Origin: Mucilaginibacter sp. UR6-1 | GTDB taxonomy: Bacteria > Bacteroidota > Bacteroidia > Sphingobacteriales > Sphingobacteriaceae | Length of the DNA: 64,000 bases | Assembly: GCF_020880975.1 (NCBI RefSeq) | Contig: NZ_JAJIWP010000005.1 | Location: 124,001 to 188,000 of the forward strand | Direction: 5' to 3' | Shown: one piece after another, positions 51,584-59,879 of the stretch | Position numbering within the stretch: the first letter of the stretch is position 1 | How the letters are laid out: each line of letters opens with the position of its first letter | Translations under genes and position numbers: made by a program | The notes under the pieces: model-generated | The model's database searches: none | The model's input: the letters and a program-made list of their open reading frames with translations, nothing else | What the model was told of the DNA's origin: nothing

Positions 51584-52009
51584 ATGGCCAAAATCATCCC
51601 ATACAATCCATTACTCAAACCGCTGGCTGCCAAACTTCGTAAGAACATGACTTTTGGCGAAGTATTAGTGTGGAATGAGTTAAAGAGTAACAAATTATTA
51701 GGCTTTGATTTTGACCGGCAACGTTGTATAGACAATTATATAGTCGACTTTTACTGCAAAGAATTGATGCTTGCTATTGAGGTTGATGGCCAATCGCACA
51801 ATAATGAAGATAGTTTTATTAATGATATTAACAGACAGGCGCGGCTGAAAAGCTTTGGAATAACAGTATTAAGATTTACTGAAAGTGAGGTTAAATATGA
51901 TATGCTGAATGTTTTGAGAACAATAGAAAGCACTATTATTAATTTAGCTAAGCAACAACCGGATATTGAATTACCTGCAGGTTTTGACAGATCGCTTTTG
52001 GAGGGCTAA
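51584..52009 (+). CDS. DUF559 / VSR-like PD-(D/E)XK endonuclease enclosed by palindromes
   Basis: A 141-residue predicted endonuclease. The fold motifs are visible: KLRKNMTFGEVLVWNEL, then IDNYIVDFYCKELMLAIEVDG, in which the Asp of VDF and the Glu-x-Asp of EVDG match the catalytic D...ExD arrangement of DUF559 and very-short-patch repair nucleases. A C-terminal strand-helix (RLKSFGITVLRFTESEV) completes the core. The gene is flanked closely on both sides by one palindrome family (left arm pair ends 17 bases before the ATG; right palindrome starts 4 bases after the stop). This suggests a unit that moves or spreads as a block. Confidence 0.85.
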   Translation: MAKIIPYNPLLKPLAAKLRKNMTFGEVLVWNELKSNKLLGFDFDRQRCIDNYIVDFYCKELMLAIEVDGQSHNNEDSFINDINRQARLKSFGITVLRFTESEVKYDMLNVLRTIESTIINLAKQQPDIELPAGFDRSLLEG

Positions 52010-52012
52010 TGG

Positions 52013-52060
52013 TTAAACCCCTCCCTAACCCTCCCCCGGGAGGGTTAGGGAGGGGTTTAA
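52013..52060. repeat. Perfect 23-bp C/T-rich palindrome downstream of the DUF559 gene
   Basis: Positions 52013-52035 and 52038-52060 are exact reverse complements with a 2-base spacer. Its core CCCTCCCCCGGGAGGG (52029-52044) is related to the 16-base core upstream of the gene. It begins 4 bases after the stop codon and ends 14 bases before the stop of the convergent RlmI-like gene, so it may also act as terminator. Confidence 0.92.
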
Positions 52061-52073
52061 CAAGCTTTTCAAC

Positions 52074-53261
52074 TTAAACCACCCTGCACAACAAGCCCTT
52101 TAAATACTCTCCCTCCGGGAATGAGGAGCGTACCGGATGATCTTCGGGCTGGCAAAACTGGTGGATAAACTGTACCTGTTTACCCGCATCAAGGGCGGCC
52201 CAGGCTAATACCTGTTTAAAGCTTTCGAGATCCATAGCGCCGGAGCATGAGAAAGTGGCCAGCAGGCCGCCATCATTAAGCAGCAGCATGGCAATACGAT
52301 TCAGGTCCTTATAAGCACGTGAGGCCCTGGCAAGTGCTGAACGGGATGGGGCGTATTTAGGCGGATCGAGCACAATAACATCAAACTTTTCACCATCATC
52401 CTTAAAGCGGCGTAGCTGGCTGTTTACATCGGCCTTAATAGCCTGGTGTTTCCCGGCATCAAAACCGTTCAGGTTGATATTCTCGTTCAGGGTTTCAACC
52501 GCCAAGGCCGAGCTATCTACACTGGTAACTGAGGCAGCCTCGTTTTTTAAACTATTTAGTGTAAAGCCCCCCGTATACGAAAAGCAATCCAACACTTTTT
52601 TACCTTTAACGTACGATGCAAGTAGGCGGCGATTATCGCGCTGGTCACAATAAAAGCCCGATTTTTGCCCTTCGGCGATGTTGATGCCATAGGTGATGCC
52701 GTTCTCTTTCACCTCAACCAATTCGGGCGGCTGGGTGCCCCACAGCAATTTATTTTCGGTTGCCAGGCCTTCGTGCTGGCGCGATGAAGCATCGCTTTTA
52801 TCAAAAATACTTTTGGGGTTGAGCAATTTTTGCAGTTCATCAATAATTACCGGCAGGTTATTTTCAATACCCGAGGTAAGTACTTGTACGGCCAGGTGGT
52901 CGGCATATTTGTCAACGATCAGTCCGGGCAGGTAATCGGCCTCGCTGAATATCAGGCGGCAGGTGTTTGTGCTGCCATCAGCAAGTACATGCCGGCGGGC
53001 GCCAACGGCATCGGCAACCCGTGTACGAAACCAGTCCTCATCAACCCGTACATCTTCATTCCACTCCAGCAGTCGTACTGCCACGCGCGATTTATCGTTA
53101 TAAAAGCCATATGCCATAAACAAGCCCGGGGCAGATACCAGCCGCACAACCTCGCCATTTAGGGGTTTACCTTTTACGCGCTCAATTGCACCCGAAAATA
53201 CCCAGGGGTGGCGTTGAAGCACAGCCTTTTCTTTGCCTTTCTTTAATATAACATCAACCAT
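52074..53261 (-). CDS. SAM-dependent 23S rRNA cytosine-C5 methyltransferase (RlmI-like)
   Basis: A 395-residue cytosolic RNA methyltransferase. An N-terminal PUA domain (about residues 5-75, LQRHPWVFSGAIERVKG) precedes the catalytic fold. SAM-binding and catalytic motifs are VLDCFSYTGGFTLNSLKN (about 218-235), VIVLDPPKYAPSRS (about 294) and LATFSCSGAMDLESF with the likely nucleophile Cys. E. coli RlmI methylates C1962 of 23S rRNA. The ATG at 53261 is preferred over a GTG two codons upstream. It converges with the DUF559 gene. Confidence 0.9.
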   Translation of the reverse strand: MVDVILKKGKEKAVLQRHPWVFSGAIERVKGKPLNGEVVRLVSAPGLFMAYGFYNDKSRVAVRLLEWNEDVRVDEDWFRTRVADAVGARRHVLADGSTNTCRLIFSEADYLPGLIVDKYADHLAVQVLTSGIENNLPVIIDELQKLLNPKSIFDKSDASSRQHEGLATENKLLWGTQPPELVEVKENGITYGINIAEGQKSGFYCDQRDNRRLLASYVKGKKVLDCFSYTGGFTLNSLKNEAASVTSVDSSALAVETLNENINLNGFDAGKHQAIKADVNSQLRRFKDDGEKFDVIVLDPPKYAPSRSALARASRAYKDLNRIAMLLLNDGGLLATFSCSGAMDLESFKQVLAWAALDAGKQVQFIHQFCQPEDHPVRSSFPEGEYLKGLLCRVV

Positions 53262-53288
53262 GGGCACAAAGGTAGCAATTACAATGTG

Positions 53289-54782
53289 TTATGGCAGCGT
53301 GCGGTCGGGCTTTATCAGCTTTTGCACTTCGGCAGCCACTACCCTGCCCGATATGATGGCCGGCGGCACACCCGGCCCCGGCACGGTTAGCTGCCCGGTA
53401 TAAAGCAGGTTTTTGATGTGCTTTGCCCGCATGGCAGGCTTTAAAAACGCGGTTTGCTGCAAGGTATTGGCCAGGCCATAAGCATTGCCTTTATAGGAGT
53501 GATAATCGGCCTTAAAATCATTCATGGCGTAACTGCGTTTTACAATGATGGCATCGCGGATGCTTTCACCGGTTACGGCTTCGAAACGGTTAACCATTAT
53601 ATCAAAATACTTTTCGCGCATGGTATCGCTATCCTGCAGGCCCGGCGCTAACGGCATCAGGAAGAACAGGTTTTCGCAACCCTCCGGCGCTACGCCGCTA
53701 TCCGTTTTTGAAGGGCACGATGCATAGAACAACGGTTTTGACGGCCATTGCGGTTCGGTATATATTTCGTACGCGTGCCGGTTAAAATCTTCATCAAAAA
53801 ACAAATTATGGTGTTTAACATCTCCCAGCTTTTTATTCAGGCCGATGTAAAATAGCAGGCTCGATGGCGACATGGTGCGGCTATCCCAATATTTTTCGGT
53901 GTAGTTTCTGTAAGGCTCATCAATCAATTGCTGATCTACATGTGCATAATCAGCACCGGCAACAATAAAATCGGCCTGGTATTCGCCCTCATTAGTTTCA
54001 ATAGTAGTTATGCGCCCATCGTTTACTTTTAAATGCTTAACCTCTGTATCAAGCTTAATAGTTACACCCAACTCTTCAGCTAAAGCCACCATTGCTTTTA
54101 CAATTTCGTTCATGCCACCCATGGGATACCAGGTACCAAGAGCCAGGTCGGCATAGTTCATCATGCTGTACATAGCAGGCGTATTTTGCGGCGTAGCACC
54201 TAAAAACAGCACTGGAAACTCTAATAATTTGATCAGTTTTGAATTATGAAAGTACTTACGTAAGTGCTTACTCATATTGGTAAGCAATTGTATGCCGATA
54301 CTTTTTTTGATCAGATCCAGATCAAAATATTCAGTTATAGAGTGCGAGGGCTTGAATACATACTCTCCCATACCTACGCGGTATTTGTATTCGGCCTGTT
54401 TTAAAAACCGGCGGAGCTTATCGCTGCTGCCGGGCTCAGTGCTATCAAACATAGCTTCCAGCTCCGGCATGCCGGCCGGTACGTCCAGTTCTTCCCCCTG
54501 GCCAAAATATACCCGGTAGCCGGGGTCGAGGCGTTTAAGGTTATAATAGTCCGACGGCTTTTTGCCGAACTGCGCAAAGAAATCTTCAAACACATCGGGC
54601 ATCCAGTACCAGCTTGGCCCCATATCAAAACGGAAGCCCTGCGTTTCCCATACCTGTGCACGCCCTCCGGGCTGACTATTCTTTTCGTAAATGGTTACTT
54701 CATAGCCTTGTTTAGCCAAAACACACGCGGCGCTCAAGCCCGCGAAACCCGACCCTATAACGGCAATTTTATTTTTAAGCAT
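53289..54782 (-). CDS. crtI: Phytoene desaturase
   Basis: A 497-residue FAD-dependent enzyme that turns phytoene into lycopene. The dinucleotide fold opens with IAVIGSGFAGLSAACVLAKQGYEV and YEKNSQPGGRAQVWE. The C-terminal signature for the carotenoid group is NLLYTGQLTVPGPGVPPAIISGRVVAAEV. Length is normal. It is divergent from crtB with about 93 bases between the starts, which must contain promoters for both. The number of desaturation steps cannot be read from the sequence. Confidence 0.92.
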   Translation of the reverse strand: MLKNKIAVIGSGFAGLSAACVLAKQGYEVTIYEKNSQPGGRAQVWETQGFRFDMGPSWYWMPDVFEDFFAQFGKKPSDYYNLKRLDPGYRVYFGQGEELDVPAGMPELEAMFDSTEPGSSDKLRRFLKQAEYKYRVGMGEYVFKPSHSITEYFDLDLIKKSIGIQLLTNMSKHLRKYFHNSKLIKLLEFPVLFLGATPQNTPAMYSMMNYADLALGTWYPMGGMNEIVKAMVALAEELGVTIKLDTEVKHLKVNDGRITTIETNEGEYQADFIVAGADYAHVDQQLIDEPYRNYTEKYWDSRTMSPSSLLFYIGLNKKLGDVKHHNLFFDEDFNRHAYEIYTEPQWPSKPLFYASCPSKTDSGVAPEGCENLFFLMPLAPGLQDSDTMREKYFDIMVNRFEAVTGESIRDAIIVKRSYAMNDFKADYHSYKGNAYGLANTLQQTAFLKPAMRAKHIKNLLYTGQLTVPGPGVPPAIISGRVVAAEVQKLIKPDRTLP

Positions 54783-54851
54783 GTATCACACTAATAACCC
54801 AAAGTAGGCAAATTGTTTGAACCATTAAAAAACAAACCGATTGTTAATTTG

Positions 54852-54859
54852 TACATTTG
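54852..54859 (+). promoter_or_regulatory. -7 promoter element of the crtB operon
   Basis: TACATTTG matches TAnnTTTG and lies 16 bases before the crtB ATG (54876). No convincing -33 element was found. Confidence 0.5.
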
Positions 54860-54875
54860 GTGTAATCCTAAAATT

Positions 54876-55712
54876 ATGATGCAGCTATACGATAGCACCT
54901 GTTTTGATTGCAGCCGACTAATTACCAATAATTACAGTACCTCGTTTAGCCTGGGCATAAAAGCCTTTGCACAAAAATTCAGGGACCCTATTTATGCTAT
55001 TTATGGTTTTGTGCGGTATGCTGATGAAATTGTGGATACCTTTCATGAACATGATAAAGCCAAACTTATAGCTACTTTTAGGGCTGATACCTTTAAGGCC
55101 ATTGAGGAACGTATTAGCCTGAACCCGGTTTTACACGCTTTCCAGATAGTGGTTAACCATTATAACATTGATACCGATCTGATAGATGCCTTTTTAACAT
55201 CAATGGAGATGGATCTGTATGCCAAAAGCTATGATGAGGAGGGTTATAAGGCCTACATTTATGGCTCGGCAGAAGTGATCGGACTGATGTGCCTGCGTGT
55301 GTTTTGCGAGGGCAATAACCAGCAATACCAGGCGCTGCTGCCTAATGCCTGCAGCCTTGGTTCGGCATTTCAAAAAGTAAACTTTTTACGCGATGTTAAA
55401 GCTGACCGCGAGGAGCGCGGCCGCATTTACTTCCCTAACGTTAACTTTGATAAATTTACCGATCGCGACAAGCAAGCCATTGAGCTTGACATACAAAAGG
55501 ACTTTGATATGGCCTTTGAGGGCATTAAAATGCTGCCAGTGGGCAGCAAGCTGGGTGTGTACATAGCGTACACCTATTACAAGCAATTGTTTAAAAAAAT
55601 CAGCCGGATGCCGGTTGACAGCATACTGCAAAAACGCGTACGCGTATCAGACACACGAAAATTAGCGTTATTTGCACAGGCAGTTATGCAGCAAAAACTT
55701 AACGTTATTTAA
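54876..55712 (+). CDS. crtB: Phytoene synthase
   Basis: A 278-residue enzyme of the squalene/phytoene-synthase family that condenses two geranylgeranyl diphosphates. The two Asp-rich motifs are visible: YADEIVDTFHE (about residues 47-57) and FLRDVKADREERGRIYFP (about 168-185). The ATG at 54876 is chosen over an upstream TTG because family proteins start near MMQLYDSTCFDCS. Its stop shares a base with the next ATG (TAATG), indicating translational coupling across the operon. Confidence 0.92.
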   Translation: MMQLYDSTCFDCSRLITNNYSTSFSLGIKAFAQKFRDPIYAIYGFVRYADEIVDTFHEHDKAKLIATFRADTFKAIEERISLNPVLHAFQIVVNHYNIDTDLIDAFLTSMEMDLYAKSYDEEGYKAYIYGSAEVIGLMCLRVFCEGNNQQYQALLPNACSLGSAFQKVNFLRDVKADREERGRIYFPNVNFDKFTDRDKQAIELDIQKDFDMAFEGIKMLPVGSKLGVYIAYTYYKQLFKKISRMPVDSILQKRVRVSDTRKLALFAQAVMQQKLNVI

Positions 55713-56251
55713 TGAAGTCGTTTATAATTAGTTGTTTTATACTTTTCGCACTTGGCTTTACACCAGCAAAGGCTAATGATCACGATCCGGAAACCATACG
55801 TAAACATCTGATAACAGCGCTGAAAAGCAGTAAAACCACCGATTCGCTTTACAATTCGCTGGATGCTGTAAAACATAAAAACGCGTTGATAACCGGCTAT
55901 ATGGCCACCCTGCAAGCCCTTAAAGCGGTACACGCCTGGAACCCCTTTACCAAATTGAAATACCTTAACGCGGCCGAAAAGACTTATGCAGAAGCCGTAG
56001 CGGCTGATCCGCATAATATCGAGATCCGTTTTATGCGCTTTTCGGTTGAACATAACGTACCGGGCTTTCTGGGTTATCATAAAAACCTGGAAAACGACCG
56101 CGTTACCATCATCGAGCAGCTTAAAAAAAAGAATTATGCCGCTGATGATAAGGAGCTGATAAAAACTACCGTAAAATTCCTGATCGACTCAAAAAGATGT
56201 ACAGCGGCCGAGAATGAGTATCTTAACAAGCAATTAGCCGCACTAAAGTGA
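55712..56251 (+). CDS. Secreted helical protein of unknown function within the carotenoid operon
   Basis: A 179-residue protein with a signal peptide (KSFIISCFILFALGFTPAKA). The mature part is helical with a TPR-like stretch (PFTKLKYLNAAEKTYAEAVAADPHNIEIRFMRF) and ends in a lysine-rich tail. It overlaps crtB by 1 base and the cyclase gene by 4 bases, so it is clearly part of the operon. No enzymatic motif is seen; it could be a membrane-side helper or simply a co-expressed envelope protein. Confidence 0.7.
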   Translation: MKSFIISCFILFALGFTPAKANDHDPETIRKHLITALKSSKTTDSLYNSLDAVKHKNALITGYMATLQALKAVHAWNPFTKLKYLNAAEKTYAEAVAADPHNIEIRFMRFSVEHNVPGFLGYHKNLENDRVTIIEQLKKKNYAADDKELIKTTVKFLIDSKRCTAAENEYLNKQLAALK

Positions 56252-56928
56252 AGTATACTTACCTGATCATTAACTTCCTTACCATATTTTTCCCGGTTGT
56301 GCTCTCGTTTGATAAGCGGGTACAGTTTGGCAAAAGCTGGCGGTATATATGGCCGGGCATGGCCATTACAGGTGTGGTTTTTTTGTTTTGGGATGTGCTT
56401 TTTACCGTAAAGGGCGTTTGGTGGTTTAGCCAGGAGCGCATTGTAGGCATCACCTTTTGGGGATTGCCGCTTGAGGAGATATTGTTTTTTTTAACGGTAC
56501 CTTTTGCCTGCATATTTATATATGCCTGCCTTAATTATTATGTAAAATGGCAGCCAAGCATCAGGCTTACGCGCATCATCTCAAACCTTGTACTTATACT
56601 TTCGGCATTATTGCTGATACTGTTTTACAACAGGCTATATACCGTTGTAACCTTTGGTTTATTGTTTGTGTTACTGGTATACCTGCAATTTATGGTCAGG
56701 GCCGAATGGCTGGGCCGGTTTTATATGGCTTTTGCCATATCCCTTATTCCTTTTTATATTGTAAACGGGCTGCTTACCTCTATACCCGTAGTTTTATACA
56801 ATGATGCCGAAAACATTGGCATACGTGCAGGCACCATCCCGTTTGAGGATCATTTTTACTCAATGGCATTGCTGCTGATGAATGTTGGCTTTTTTGAATA
56901 TTTTAAGCGCCGCAATACAAATGGATGA
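56248..56928 (+). CDS. Lycopene cyclase (CrtY-c/d heterodimer-type fusion)
   Basis: A 226-residue integral membrane protein with six to seven hydrophobic segments. Two repeats of the bacterial/fungal CarR-type cyclase domain are visible: ... WDVLFTVKGVWWFSQERIVGITFWGLPLEEILFF and the later IRAGTIPFEDHFYSMALLLMNVG. The PLEE and PFED acidic motifs are the conserved pair. It cyclises the ends of lycopene to beta-carotene. The start is a GTG overlapping the previous stop (GTGA). No crtZ hydroxylase is present in the cluster. Confidence 0.85.
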   Translation: MKYTYLIINFLTIFFPVVLSFDKRVQFGKSWRYIWPGMAITGVVFLFWDVLFTVKGVWWFSQERIVGITFWGLPLEEILFFLTVPFACIFIYACLNYYVKWQPSIRLTRIISNLVLILSALLLILFYNRLYTVVTFGLLFVLLVYLQFMVRAEWLGRFYMAFAISLIPFYIVNGLLTSIPVVLYNDAENIGIRAGTIPFEDHFYSMALLLMNVGFFEYFKRRNTNG

Positions 56929-57196
56929 TCTGCCGCAATACACCCGATCGCAATTGGCGCTCCGCAACGGGCAGGATAAACCACAAATATGGGTAGCCTA
57001 CCAGGGCATTATTTATGATGTAACCGAAAGCCGCCTTTGGCGAAACGGCAAGCATTATGAACACTGGGCCGGACAAGACCTGACCGAAGAACTGGCCGAT
57101 GCCCCGCACACCCAATCTGTTTTTGAGAAGTTTGAAAAGGTGGGGAAGTTAACAACCCAAAGCCAAGCCCCCCAGCCCCCTAAAGGGGGAGTTTGA
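56921..57196 (+). CDS. Cytochrome-b5-like haem-binding protein, repeat-encoded C-terminus
   Basis: A 91-residue soluble protein of the COG4892-type cytochrome b5 fold. The core reads PQYTRSQLALRNGQDKPQIWVAYQGIIYDVTESRLW, then GKHYEHWAGQDLTEEL and APHTQSVFEKFEKVGKL; the histidines in KHYEH and APH are the likely haem ligands. The last dozen residues (TQSQAPQPPKGGV) are encoded by a C/T-rich palindrome. It overlaps the cyclase gene by 8 bases, so it may supply electrons to carotenoid-modifying steps; this is an inference. Confidence 0.8.
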   Translation: MDDLPQYTRSQLALRNGQDKPQIWVAYQGIIYDVTESRLWRNGKHYEHWAGQDLTEELADAPHTQSVFEKFEKVGKLTTQSQAPQPPKGGV

Positions 57197-57243
57197 ACTC
57201 GGAATTTTGAATATTAGTCCCCCTTTAGGGGGTTAGGGGGCCG
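57168..57243. repeat. C/T-rich inverted repeat (CCCCCTAAAGGGGG subfamily)
   Basis: Arms 57168-57190 and 57218-57243 are reverse complements with a few changes; each holds CCCCCT(A/T)(A/T)AGGGGG. The left arm codes the C-terminus and stop region of the cytochrome-b5-like protein. A 27-base A+T-rich spacer separates the arms, as in the DUF559 upstream pair. Confidence 0.85.
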
Positions 57244-57258
57244 GAGTTGGACAGGGGT

Positions 57259-58173
57259 CTACAGTTCAAACTTTGACAACTTTACAAACTGCTGCACACG
57301 TTCGGCTATTTCTTCTTTTGTAAGATTCTTAATTCTTTCGGGACCGAACTTTTCTACGCAGAATGATGCCAGAGCCGAGCCGTATATCAACGCGTTCTTC
57401 ATGTTATTAAAGTTAATGCTGCCAACCTTAGCCAGGTAACCGATAAAGCCACCGGCAAAGGTATCGCCCGCGCCGGTTGGGTCGAACACCTCGGCAAGCG
57501 GCAATGCAGGCGTAGCGAAAACTGAATCCTTATCAAACAACAGCGCACCATGCTCGCCCTTTTTAATAACCAGGTATTTAGGCCCCATGGTTAATATTTT
57601 AGCCGCAGCCTTAACCAACGAGTACTCGCCTGATAGCTGGCGTGCCTCTTCATCGTTAATGGTCAGCACATCCACCATCTTCAGCGTATCAAGCAAGTCA
57701 TCAAGGGCTATGTTCATCCAAAAGTTCATGGTATCCATCACGATCAGCTTTGGGCGCCTGGTTAAGCGCTTAATAACCGTTTGCTGCACCTGCGGGGTAA
57801 GGTTGCCCAGCATCAGGTATTCGCAATCCTGGTAGCTGTCCGGAATAATAGGGTCAAAGTCGGCCAGTACATTCAGATCGGTCACCAGCGTGTCGCGGCT
57901 GTTCATATCGTTATGGTATTTGCCTGCCCAAAAAAATGATTTTTCACCTTTTTTTATTTGCAAGCCTTCGGTATTGATGCCATGCGCGTTAAAATCGTCT
58001 ATTTCGCTTTGGTGAAAATCATCGCCAACAACGGCAACAATCTTAACTTTATCATAAAAATATGAAGCCGATAAACCCGCGTAAGACGCTGAGCCACCGA
58101 CAATTTTGTCAGTTTTACCAAAGGGTGTTTCAATAGCGTCAAACGCCACGGTGCCAATAACAACCAAACTCAT
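57259..58173 (-). CDS. PfkB-family sugar/nucleoside kinase
   Basis: A 304-residue cytosolic kinase of the ribokinase fold. The N-terminal region is VVIGTVAFDAIETPFGKTDKIVGGSASYAG, with the GGSA binding motif. The C-terminal signature EVFDPTGAGDTFAGGFIGYLA holds the catalytic Asp and the anion hole. The substrate (adenosine, ribose, fructose phosphate or another) cannot be told. The ATG at 58173 (MSLVVIGTVAFD) is preferred over an in-frame start that would add 29 unconserved residues. Confidence 0.85.
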   Translation of the reverse strand: MSLVVIGTVAFDAIETPFGKTDKIVGGSASYAGLSASYFYDKVKIVAVVGDDFHQSEIDDFNAHGINTEGLQIKKGEKSFFWAGKYHNDMNSRDTLVTDLNVLADFDPIIPDSYQDCEYLMLGNLTPQVQQTVIKRLTRRPKLIVMDTMNFWMNIALDDLLDTLKMVDVLTINDEEARQLSGEYSLVKAAAKILTMGPKYLVIKKGEHGALLFDKDSVFATPALPLAEVFDPTGAGDTFAGGFIGYLAKVGSINFNNMKNALIYGSALASFCVEKFGPERIKNLTKEEIAERVQQFVKLSKFEL

Positions 58174-58206
58174 GTGAAAATATTTTAAATTTTTTTTCCG
58201 CAAATA

Positions 58207-58237
58207 TTGTGAAATTAAAGCAGAAAATATACTTTTG
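58207..58237 (+). promoter_or_regulatory. tRNA-Asn promoter, TTG-N20-TACTTTTG
   Basis: TTG (58207-58209) and TACTTTTG (58230-58237) are 20 bases apart. The tRNA begins 24 bases downstream of the -7 box. Confidence 0.65.
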
Positions 58238-58260
58238 CACACCCAATCGGTAAAAAGCAT

Positions 58261-58334
58261 TCCTGAGTAGCTCAGCCGGTTAGAGCATCTGACTGTTAAT
58301 CAGAGGGTCGCTGGTTCGAGCCCAGCCTCAGGAG
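58261..58334 (+). tRNA. tRNA-Asn (anticodon GTT)
   Basis: A 74-nt tRNA. The acceptor arms TCCTGAG (58261-58267) and CTCAGGA (58327-58333) pair fully, followed by the discriminator G. The anticodon arm TCTGA/TCAGA holds the loop CTGTTAA with anticodon GTT at 58295-58297. The T arm CTGGTTCGAGCCCAG is canonical. The terminal CA of the sequence after 58334 is partly encoded. An integrase gene begins 217 bases downstream, so the 3' end may be an attachment site. Confidence 0.96.
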
Positions 58335-58338
58335 CACT

Positions 58339-58366
58339 AAGCCCAGTACTTGTACTGGGCTTTTTT
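58339..58366 (+). terminator. Terminator of tRNA-Asn
   Basis: AAGCCCAGTAC (58339-58349) and GTACTGGGCTT (58352-58362) form a perfect 11-bp stem with a 2-base loop, followed by four more T residues. Confidence 0.92.
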
Positions 58367-58551
58367 ATTTTAAAAAAAACGCTTAAATTTGGCTTAAACG
58401 CCGTTTTTGCCGCCCAGGCGAATACAAATAACCTCAAATTTCTGAGGGTTATATCATCCGAAAAATTTCCACTTAGACAGAAATTTTTGTCAAACTTCGC
58501 AAATAGGTGTAACAACTGTGTAACAGTCTTATTTGTGCCAATTCAATTCAA

Positions 58552-59868
58552 ATGGCCACTGTAAGTGCAAAAATTCTAAAACATCACAAGAAAACGGATG
58601 GGACTTTCAATGTAAAAATCTGCATCAGTCACCAGCGGGAACGCTCTTTTATCGACACTGAATTTTATGTGACTGAAAAACAGCTTAAGAAAGATCGTTC
58701 CATAAAAGATCAATTCGTTCTTACTTGTGTAAATAAATCGCTGGATGCTTATAGACGAGCTATCTGTGATAATGATGAGCTGATCGGTCGCATGACTGCA
58801 TCCGATATCAAAGATTTTTTATTAAAGAGAGATAAGAAAATAGATTTTCTTGACTTCTCCGATCAGCACATTAAACTACTTATTGAAAATGAACAGGGAA
58901 AAAGTGCCGCAAATTTTAAAACTGTTAGAAATCACATCATCGATTTTATCAAAAGGCCCAGTGGCCTGCCTATTGAACAAATCACCACTGACTTCCTGGA
59001 AAAATTTGAAGCTTTTTTGAGAGGTCCAAGAATTATGACGAGAATGGATCGGTTGGGCAGACCTTACAAGGCGAAAGGTAAGCCGCTTGGCGATGCTTCT
59101 GTCCATGTTTACCTTCGCGACTTCAGCGGACTTTTTTCTGCTGCCATCGACTTTCACAACAGGCCTTCGATTGGCCTCACTCCAATCAAAACGAATCCAT
59201 TCTCTGATTATGCAATTGTCGATGCACCCGAAACGCAAAAACGGAATATAGATGCCGAAAAAATTCTTACCATTAAGAATTCACAACCAAGAGCCAACTC
59301 GAGATGTGAAATGGCTAAGGATCTTTTTATGTTATCCTTCTATTTATGCGGTATAAATGCCATTGACTTGTATAAAGCTAACTACCGCATTAAAAATGGC
59401 CGTATAGAATATAACAGGTCAAAAACGCAAGATAGACGGAAAGATGGCGCGTTTATTAGCATTAAAATACCAAAAGAAGCAGTTAGGCTTTTGTCGCGGT
59501 ATGACGGTGTTCTCAATCAAAGATATGCGTCAATTGGTAATTTGAATAAGGCTATCAGTATCGGAATGCGCGAATTGCAAGTACTTACTGGAGTTCCGGA
59601 GATCACGTTTTATTGGGCACGGCACAGTTTCGGAACGTTAGCAAGAAACAATTGTCGCATGTCGAAGGATGATATTGCACTTGCATTGAACCATGTCGAC
59701 AACGGCCATAAAACAACCGATATTTATTTGGCAAAAGATTGGTCAATAGTTGATGAAGTGCAGGAAGCAGTCTTAAACCTTTTAAAGCCAAAGAATGTAA
59801 AACGCAATTGTAATCCGCCCGAGCGTTTCAGTATTCTCACCGGAATCGTCCTGCCAAAAATTATTTAG
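58552..59868 (+). CDS. Tyrosine site-specific integrase (Bacteroidota type)
   Basis: A 438-residue integrase. The N-terminus (about residues 1-95) is an arm-DNA-binding domain (ILKHHKKTDGTFNVKICISH), then a SAM-like core-binding domain (about 100-215) and the catalytic domain (about 235-425). Catalytic residues are ARHSFGTLA (Arg/His pair), LALNHVDNGHKTTDIYL with the final nucleophile Tyr. The position of the first catalytic Arg is Cys (FYLCGINAIDLYKAN), as reported for IntDOT-like enzymes. It lies downstream of tRNA-Asn. Base composition is lower in G+C than the gene blocks to its left. Confidence 0.9.
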   Translation: MATVSAKILKHHKKTDGTFNVKICISHQRERSFIDTEFYVTEKQLKKDRSIKDQFVLTCVNKSLDAYRRAICDNDELIGRMTASDIKDFLLKRDKKIDFLDFSDQHIKLLIENEQGKSAANFKTVRNHIIDFIKRPSGLPIEQITTDFLEKFEAFLRGPRIMTRMDRLGRPYKAKGKPLGDASVHVYLRDFSGLFSAAIDFHNRPSIGLTPIKTNPFSDYAIVDAPETQKRNIDAEKILTIKNSQPRANSRCEMAKDLFMLSFYLCGINAIDLYKANYRIKNGRIEYNRSKTQDRRKDGAFISIKIPKEAVRLLSRYDGVLNQRYASIGNLNKAISIGMRELQVLTGVPEITFYWARHSFGTLARNNCRMSKDDIALALNHVDNGHKTTDIYLAKDWSIVDEVQEAVLNLLKPKNVKRNCNPPERFSILTGIVLPKII

Positions 59869-59879
59869 CGCAATTGTCT

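Noticed and set aside
54813..54875. Upstream TTG start for crtB adding 21 residues
   Set aside because: The added residues overlap the predicted promoter and do not resemble the family's N-terminus.
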